DNA of 64,000 nucleotides from Darksidea phi. Taxonomy: Eukaryota > Ascomycota > Dothideomycetes > Pleosporales > Lentitheciaceae. The stretch spans positions 124,001 through 188,000 of the forward strand of contig JASJFT010000035.1 in assembly GCA_030770425.1 (NCBI GenBank), in the 5' to 3' direction. Below the pieces are notes generated by a model. It saw only the letters and a list, made by a program, of their open reading frames with translations, was not told the origin of the DNA and made no database searches. Below, one piece after another: positions 57,401-64,000 of this stretch (position 1 is the stretch's first letter; each line of letters starts with the position of its first letter). A program made the translations under genes and the position numbers.

Positions 57401-60017
57401 ACAGCTGACGTCTGGATTTGTCAGACGTGGGTAGAACGGTGTCCATAATGCAAGGAAGACTTGGCGAAAGGCCGTCAGCCACCTCTCGAGCTGGTGGTCC
57501 GAGCTTGCGAGACTTTCCGTCGCGACAGGTAGCTCTCAAGGCCCCGCCCACCGTCGTTGATCCGGGCAGGTGGAGGAGCCAGACCCAGGCTGAAGGGAGC
57601 TGGTGGTATGCTGAGATGCCATTATGCCATCGGAATGGGTATCCAAGCTCGAGGTTAGGCGGAGGGTAGCGCACGGGGTTCTAGCGCTGACGTTAGTTTA
57701 GAGCTCGACGACACACGAGCGCTAAACCAGAAGCGCATCGGCTAGCGTCTAGCATGCAAGCCACCCGCGAGAACGCGCGGCTAACCATTCCAGGATTTAG
57801 GCGCTTGACGCCTTTCATCGCCTGGCACCCTTGCACAAGCGCCGAAGCGATCGTCTATCGTTAAGCTTCGTCACACAGCGTCTCGCGCGAGAAACTGCCG
57901 CTCATGGCCGTTTCCTGGGTCTCCACGTGGGTTTCCGGGAGTCCTGGGCCATGAAGATGATGCTCTCCAAGGAACGGGTTGGAATAGTCCATCGTCGGAC
58001 GTTTTGCTTCCTAGTGACATCAATTGAAGAGTCCGCATCTGCGCTCGAGTGTGAGAAGGAAGCGGCGTGTTAGTTCGGAGAGGAGCAGGCCCGCACGGGG
58101 TTAGATTGTGGGGCCATCGAGCTTTCTGCACAATCGAAGCTTGAGTCGATCAACAGTAGGCAGATGATTGTGTGCCGAAGCCTGGGAGCTTCAGGCATCC
58201 TTCAAATCTTCCCACTGGATCGAGGCGACGGGGGGCAGACGTGCAGGTCAGAAGTTTATTCGACCTAAAATCCCGGGAGGAATCTGACTAATTAGAGGAA
58301 GCCACTTTGTCTCGACCTCTGCAAGATACGGTAGGGCTGTTGAAGTAGCTCCACAGATCATATGCCTTGAGAGTATGAAGGCTTAATGCATGGCGTGTTC
58401 AGGCATGGGGATCGCAGGAGGACGTTGCGAATATTTGGTTCGACCGAGACATGAGATTACCAGTCTGTAGCCGGCGCTGACGGGTGTGGTCGAGGCAGGC
58501 ACGGAGCAGTATCATGACACGGGAGTTGGCACCATCGACTCCGAAATGAAGAAGCTGACAGCACACAAGCGACGAGGAGGTGGACGGACAGATGCGAACG
58601 GCGCGGAATGATCTGCCGCCACGGCCCAATGAGAAGGCGGGGCGGGGATAATGGCGGTCGAGCATGGGCGCCGGCTGTAGCTCGTGACGCAACGAGGGTT
58701 TTGATCTGCGAAACATGGCGGCCGGAGATGTAGCACAGCATGTCTCACTCGACGAAGCCAGTGCCGGGTGTGCCAGCCCTACAGGAAAATGGAGCGACGG
58801 TCCGCCAATGGGACGAGCAGCACGCACAACGGACGCATTGTCCCCAGGTCATGTGTTCTAGCACGGCAGTGAGACGGGCTGCGCTGTCACTGTTGTCGGG
58901 AGATGCCTTATGCAGCCGACGCAGCGTTGGGGCGATGCTCCCATGAAACGGCGGAGCTCTTGGGGTCTTTGGGGGCTGCATCTGCGGGGCGCACGCGGAT
59001 CCGGAACGACGGGTTAGGCAGCATTGAGCGCCCCTGTGCCAGTCGTGTCGAGGAGCTCGGGCCGTGACGGCTTGGGACTGGCCATCAGCTCCAAGCGAAC
59101 ATTTGTCTGTTGGCACCAGCGGCTTTTGCTCAACTCAAGGCGGGCCGATAAGACATGGGCCCGCTGCAACGCTGTCCTCTTTGACGCTGGCGTCGTCGCG
59201 GGCGGCTAACGGCTGGCCGTCTCTGGCGTCTCGGTGCGTCTGATGCAGCACGCACGACATTGACCCCGTTCGTCCCAGACGCCGGCGAGCCCCGCCGCTC
59301 AGCTGCTGCGGGCAAAGAAGGGCAATATAACCGGCCGAGCACGCTGCTGCGTCTAATCACTATTGAAAGACCGCAAGGGGTGGCGAGGGCTGCCGTGCCG
59401 CTATGGAGCGCAAGGCTAGCCATTCACAACAGGCCGCTTGCATGCTGGGCGCTTAAACAGACGGCAACCTGCACCATGCATGCAGCATCACATCTGCACA
59501 TGTACGCAGACAGAAGGTGGCCCCTGTCCGCCCCCGCGGACCTTGGCTCACGTCTAGGATCGCATCTCCAAATCTCCCTCCACGCGCTTGTTCAGAAAAA
59601 CGTTGTGGCGAAGGTGCGCTCTGGCCGCCGTGGGTCGGGCGTAGCCTGTCAGACGCAGCCTTGCCGTCGCTGCCAAAATCATCCATGTCCCCGGTCTCCC
59701 CGGTCGTCAGCTTCAGGGCGTACGGGCACGTAATGGTCCGAAAGAGCAGGATGAGAAGAAAGTCAATTGCATTCGATGCCGCTTCTGTAGCCAATCGCCC
59801 CATGCAGACGCTTCAGTCGCCTCAGGAGCCTGTCTATCATGCCAGTGACCCCGGCGTCTTGCCAACGCCGTAATCATTCGTTTCCCGTCGGTACCCATAA
59901 TTAAAGTATTGCATCTTTAGCCCCTCCGCTACATGTTGGTAACACAAACAAGCCAAGCCCTAACTCCTCCAATGCCGCAGGAAAGCAAGTGTCCGCCCAA
60001 TATGTAGTCTTACACGC
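54421..60017. other. 5.6-kb gene-poor region
   Basis: The longest stretch without a supported gene. Frames on both strands overlap one another, seldom begin with a good ATG context and show no domain. GC-rich mirror-image frames cluster at 58400-59850. I saw no terminal inverted repeats, no transposase or reverse-transcriptase motif and no long tandem repeat. A short frame at 59732-59854 has a C-X2-C-X2-C cluster then C-X2-C, which I do not call. The region may hold long regulatory sequence, non-coding RNA or strongly decayed DNA. Confidence 0.5.
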
Positions 60018-61236
60018 CTAGAAGCCATGTGGGCTTCCGAAAGCGTTGTCTCGGAAAAGCGGCGGGGACCGCAGCTCGAAGCTGGCTCCGCTCAAAGGGT
60101 GACGAGAGCTGTTGTCGAAGAGGTTCTGTCCAGGCTCGTACATTTCTGGGCGTGGTGAAGGGTAGTACGGCTGTTGGGTGACGGGCACTGTTTGCATTGG
60201 CGATCGTGTCAACAGTGGGCCTTGGAGTTGATTGCGACTAGTGCAGCCATCGTCCACATGTCTACGCAGGCGTTAGCAAAGCAGGTCCCGATCTACAAAG
60301 CCGCTCTTCTCACCTTCGAAGCGTGTCTGGTCGTGAGAAGCCCTTCCCACAATGAGGGCACATCTGGTCCTTTAATTTGGCATGCACGCTCTTGTGGTGA
60401 CGGTCCAGATCCGCCTTTCGCTCAAACTCCCTGTCGCAATCATGCTCGGGGCAACTGTGATCCTTTGCCCGCTTGGGGTTGTGCCTCTGCATATGAGATT
60501 TCTTGTTGTATAGCCGAACGAAGCCCCTTCCGCAAATGTCGCAGCTGAACTTTGCATCTTCGGCAGATGTCTTGTTTTTACGACGCCGTGTTCGTACCGC
60601 GCTGGTTCGGCTGCCGTGCGAGCTCGTAGGACTGCCTTCTTGCGGTACGTGCTCTGGACAGCGGTTCTCGTAACTCGAGCTCGTTATGGTGTTGTTACTT
60701 GACAGAGCGGGCGAGCCATACGAGTGATACGGAAACGCGCTCGCAGTGGTGAGTCTGCCGGGCGCAACCGTGCCCTGCGGCATCGAGTCGTCATCGGTGG
60801 TCCATCCAGAACCCCCTTCAAGCTTGACCTGAACAAAGCCGTAATCAGAGCTGTCGGCGGAGAATACCGACATCTCCCGCCGTGATGACAGCGAAGAACG
60901 ATGTGACGCTTGGTAGTGGGGCCACGGTATGGGAGACCTCGATACCGGATGGTCGTAGGCTCCAGAGGTCCATGGATCAACAATAGGTTCGGCAATCATA
61001 GGCGATGTGCCGTGGGAATTGTGTGACCAAGCCTCGCTGGGTTGAGGTGAAGGTGGGAAGAGGACCGAGTTGGACGGGTAGTTGTAGAGGCCTAACCCTT
61101 GTGGAGCGTGATGTGAAGGCTCAAGTTCGCCCCGAGTTGGTAACGGATAGGCAGGCGAATGGACAAGAGGGTTGGGCTTCAAGGCCTTCTGGTAGGGTGA
61201 GTTGAACGGTGGCGTGGGCTGGCCGCGAGACGACAT
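60018..61236 (-). CDS. C2H2 zinc-finger transcription factor
   Basis: Exons 61236-60314 and 60261-60018, with a 52-nt intron, give 388 aa. The N-terminal 225 residues are Ser/Pro rich and probably disordered. A basic RTRRRKNKTS patch precedes three fingers. Finger 1 is CDICGRGFVRLYNKKSHMQR plus H (C2-12-H3-H). Finger 2 has C-X4-C and H-X4-H (CPEHDCDREFERKADLDRHH...). Finger 3, CPHCGKGFSRPDTLRRHVDD, ends in Cys, making it CCHC, and is split by the intron. The arrangement resembles fungal regulators with adjacent C-terminal fingers, but I do not recognise the orthologue or targets. It stands alone beside the gene-poor region. The C-terminal 75 residues are again Pro/Ser rich. Confidence 0.93.
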
Positions 61237-62047
61237 GACGATAGCAACAGGACGGTGGGAGACGCAAAGGATGTGGAGGTGTAAGGCACCTGAAGAGAGG
61301 AGGTAGCAGAGGAGGTAGCAGAGGAGGTAGCAAAGGAGGCAGGTCGAGAATAGGAGGACTTGGCTGAGAACGACTCGAGGTGGATGTGTAGGGCGTACAA
61401 GAAGGGAAATATATCTGTCCGTCGCTGGCCCAGAGCAGCCTTAGGAGATCCAGATGGAGATGTCGTTGTGCAGTGCTGCTGCGCAATCCGCACAATCGGT
61501 ATCAGAAGCGTGAGGCAGATTCGGAGACCGTCCTGACCAGGCCGCTGCTGGTGCTGCTACAGCCGACTAGGGGTCCTCAGGCGCTTGCCGCCCCGCGCCT
61601 GTCGCTATATCGCACATGGGGCCGTGTTTCGCAAGCATGCATCAGGGGACCAGGGAGGCTGGGGGAGTGTCTGCAGGGATACCTTGCGGCGCTATGTGGC
61701 GCACGAACGCTCCGCCCGAGCTCTCGGTACCCTAGCGGGCCGGGAACAAATCGGATGGACGACGCCGCCAAATTAAGCGCACAAGGAGAGCGAGTGTGAC
61801 CCCTGTGCTAACGCGGACTGCGGTCGCGACAGGGCAGAGGCGGGCCAGCTACTCAGGTCGTGTCAATCTTGGTGCAGTTGCTAATGCTCGACCTAGTGAG
61901 ACACCAACACCACGTCTGCATCGCGCCAATTTTAAAATCCCGTCGAGCAGAGACGAATATGATCTGCTTCTGTTTTGCCGGTCTGGATCCGGCCAAGCTT
62001 GCTGTTCCATGTCGCCCTTTTGTGCGGACGGCTGGAAGCGCCGGCCA
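61237..62047. other. upstream region of the C2H2 gene and 3' flank of the channel gene
   Basis: Contains the 12-nt purine-rich tandem repeat at 61297-61332, 61 bp before the C2H2 start. No gene seen. Confidence 0.5.
61297..61332. repeat. three tandem copies of a 12-nt unit (GAGGAGGTAGCA)
   Basis: Exact copies at 61297-61308, 61309-61320 and 61321-61332, with partial further GAGG units after. On the C2H2 gene strand they form a pyrimidine-rich tract, probably in its 5' UTR or core promoter. Copy number may vary between strains. Confidence 0.88.
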
Positions 62048-63940
62048 TCAAGCGGCCGTGTTAGCCTCGCGTTGCTCTTGGAGCTGTGAGACCATGTTCG
62101 TGAGTTCATCGACCTGTGCGGTGAGCTTGAGAACCAACGCCCTTAGCTGGGGGTCCCCCTCGTGTGGGCCGCTCCTCGTTTGAGGCCGGCTTGCTTGGTG
62201 CGTTCTGCCTGGCGTCCGACCATTTCCTTCCGCAGGTGCCTGGAGGCCCGCAAGTGACCGTGCGGGTTGGATACATGGCCGAGGATTCCTCCCATTCATG
62301 GTCGGGGTCTCGGGCCCGCTCAGAGACAGTGTCGACTTTCGGGACATGGCAAGCTGTTCGTATGCCCATATCGCTCCTACCAACGGTAAATGAGTGGCTT
62401 TCAAGAGCACAATGCGCGTGCTTCTGAGCCGCTCCGAGGGAAGAACAAGCCGGAGTGGGCGTAAGAAGAGCGGGATCAAATTCTACCATGTCTGATTAGC
62501 CTTGCGTTGATGCACACTATGCAGTAGTCACCACTTGGATGCTGCTGCGATTGCGGGCATCGTGGCGTTTGCGGAGTGATTCTGCCTGAGCGGCGGACAT
62601 CGCGATCACGAAAGACGGCGCTTCTTTCGCCCGTGATAAGTCAAGACCGACAGCGATGTCACTCCGAGAGACAGCAGATATCCGCGTATGTAATTGGTGG
62701 AGAGCCGCCTTACTGCACCTTGGAGGCTATGTTGCCGAGGGCATTCGTGGGTGCCGGCGCTTAATGCCGTTTCAAGGCGTCGAAAATAGACTAGAAGGCG
62801 AACTCACCAACGGAGGAAGATAGTAGGTCAAGCGATTTGATGACGATGCTTCAAGCACGTACACTGAATAACTGGATTATGCTGCGATCAATGCATGTTG
62901 CCCCAAGTGTCGTGTTTGACTCACATGAACAAGTATTCATCCCGAGCATGATCTAAGATCTACAAGAGTTAGCACAGCAAAGCGAGCAAAGCTATGCTCC
63001 AAAATGCACACCGCAAGTTTTCAAACTTGGTCAGCGAAAACCGCTTGACATTTGCTAAATGCATTGCGGGGATGTTTGCGAGACCAGGGTGGGAACAACA
63101 AGGCTGCGGCTTGGGATGGGGCGATGCTGCGCCCGAGTAACGTTTCGCATCGTCACTTCTTGGCTGCATGACGCAGATAGACGTGCATGTCCAATCACTT
63201 TCGGGCTGCTTACTGGAAATATGAACGTACCTTGCTCAAGCTGTTTGACAGCAGGGAGATCAACGATGTAATGAGCAGAATATTGGTGAGTGCAACGAAA
63301 ATCAACTGTGAAACTAATCAGCAAACCGCGAGTGCTTCGTATGGAGGCTACGCACCATGACAGGCGGTCCAAAATAGGGAGATCTGGCATGGATGTTAAG
63401 CGACAGAGGATCTGATACTTAATCACAGATCTTACATCTCTTGAGCGACATCCTGGCGCAGCTGTCAGCCACCTGGTTCAACATGAAGGAGGCGGAGCGG
63501 CATATGATCAAACCGAATTAGTACTTACGAATCCAAGATAGGAGGACTGTACAAAGTGTTAGCAAATCGACTAAGACCCAGAAGCCTAGCACAGCCGACT
63601 TACGCCAAAAAACACCTTAACCAAGATCCATGACTACTGTTGCGTCAGCTAGGCGCGATACTCGCACCCCAAATTTAGGAGCGTTGCGGCACAACACACC
63701 ATTTCCCGGGGAGTGTATGTGCCTCTGGCCAACAGGACGAAAGTCGTCAGGAAGCCTAATTGGCAGATATGATGAGCTAAAAGCCACTTGTGATGCGCTA
63801 GGTGTAGTGCCTACCGAGATACAGGATCACCACGAGTGACAGGAACTTGACAAAGTCCTTGGTCTGGGCAAATTGCGGTCAACGTCGGTTGGATGAATTC
63901 CGCGGACCATGGTACTGACCATCTCTTTGAGACACGGGAT
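62048..63940 (-). CDS. yvc1: Yvc1-like TRP cation channel, 5' partial, built from micro-exons
   Basis: Visible exons are 63940-63920, 63863-63815, 63755-63700, 63633-63604, 63546-63529, 63452-63436, 63383-63356, 63305-63231, 62959-62925, 62871-62808 and 62482-62048. Yvc1 releases Ca2+ from the vacuole upon hyperosmotic shock. Successive exons read IPCLKEM, TKDFVKFLSLVVILYLG, FLTTFVLLARGTYTPREM, SWILVKVFFG, SSYLGF, DVAQEI, SPYFGPPVM, then LIFVALTNILLITSLISLL with SNSLSK. After these come ILDHARDEYLF, YSVYVLEASSSNRLTYYLPP and NLIPLFLRPLRLVLPSERL. This is the pore/S6 region and post-S6 domain of the family. The last exon ends with a coiled-coil-like tail (LRALVLKLTAQVDELTNMVS). Exons of 17, 18, 21 and 28 nt hide it from simple frame scans. 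Two introns are long (271 and 325 nt). The 5' part lies beyond the window. Confidence 0.88.
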
Positions 63941-64000
63941 CTATTGACAGAGTTAGCCGGTTGACCGAGTCAGGATAGGGCTTGAGACGATTGTGCTAAT

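Noticed and set aside
59732..59854. Frame with C-X2-C-X2-C and a later C-X2-C (possible zinc-binding cluster)
   Set aside because: Too short, no basic region typical of Zn2Cys6 factors, no ATG nearby and no splice continuation that I could find.
58399..59873. Dense open frames on both strands
   Set aside because: All overlap each other and lack domains; they look like chance in GC-rich DNA.
62048..62347. Separate 99-aa coiled-coil protein starting MSRKSTLSLSG
   Set aside because: The frame extends upstream into NLIPLFLRPLRLVLPSERL and joins the channel exons, so it is the channel C-terminus.

Overview
The window is nuclear DNA from a filamentous ascomycete (Pezizomycotina; a Dothideomycete is my guess, not shown). 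The reasons are the many GT-AG introns of about 45-60 nt with CTAAC-like branch sites, the single-copy housekeeping genes on both strands, and fungus-specific families: the Arb1 RNAi chaperone, a GH72 cell-wall glucanosyltransferase, Mnn9, a Git3-type receptor, a PROPPIN and a Yvc1-type channel. I saw no rRNA, tRNA, CRISPR array or intact mobile element. Exon structures were worked out by hand from splice signals plus reading-frame continuity and remembered family sequence patterns; no alignment was run.

Layout, left half. A 5'-truncated arb1 (3-1356) is followed by a quinone oxidoreductase (1973-3197). The minus-strand block 3805-13544 holds a GPI-anchored GH72 transferase, the Arf-GEF Gea (seven exons) and the Golgi mannosyltransferase Mnn9. 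A possible small spliced gene (14869-15459) lies head to head with the exosome subunit MTR3 (15522-16675). Then come a double Myb-like protein, EXO84, TOM20, YPT6, NOP53, a SUN-domain protein, UDP-glucose 4-epimerase, ARC1, a ubiquitin C-terminal hydrolase, a Git3-like GPCR, the scavenger decapping enzyme DCS1, DNA polymerase delta subunit 4 and the dual-specificity phosphatase PPS1 (ends at 41916).

Layout, right half. A broken berberine-bridge-type FAD oxidoreductase (43090-44883) is cut by an assembly gap made of poly-G, ten N and poly-C. It is followed by the three-domain wybutosine enzyme PPM2/TYW4, ATG18, two related LRR-like (RNI-like) copies that look damaged, and a PI31-type proteasome regulator. 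Next is a gene-poor stretch of 5.6 kb (54421-60017), then a C2H2 regulator (60018-61236). A Yvc1-like TRP channel is built from many tiny exons and runs off the right edge (62048 to at least 63940).

How the genes relate. Several products act in the secretory pathway (Gea, Mnn9, Ypt6, Exo84, GH72). Others serve RNA turnover or tRNA function (Mtr3, Dcs1, Arc1, Ppm2, Arb1), nutrient and calcium signalling, or autophagy. They look like an ordinary euchromatic neighbourhood with many divergent pairs sharing 60-410 bp promoters, not a dedicated cluster. I did not find a convincing undescribed system. The points most worth checking are the small gene beside MTR3, the damaged paralogous LRR-like pair, the gap-split oxidoreductase, several stop-free introns of 3n length, and two housekeeping proteins with alternative presequence-like N-termini.
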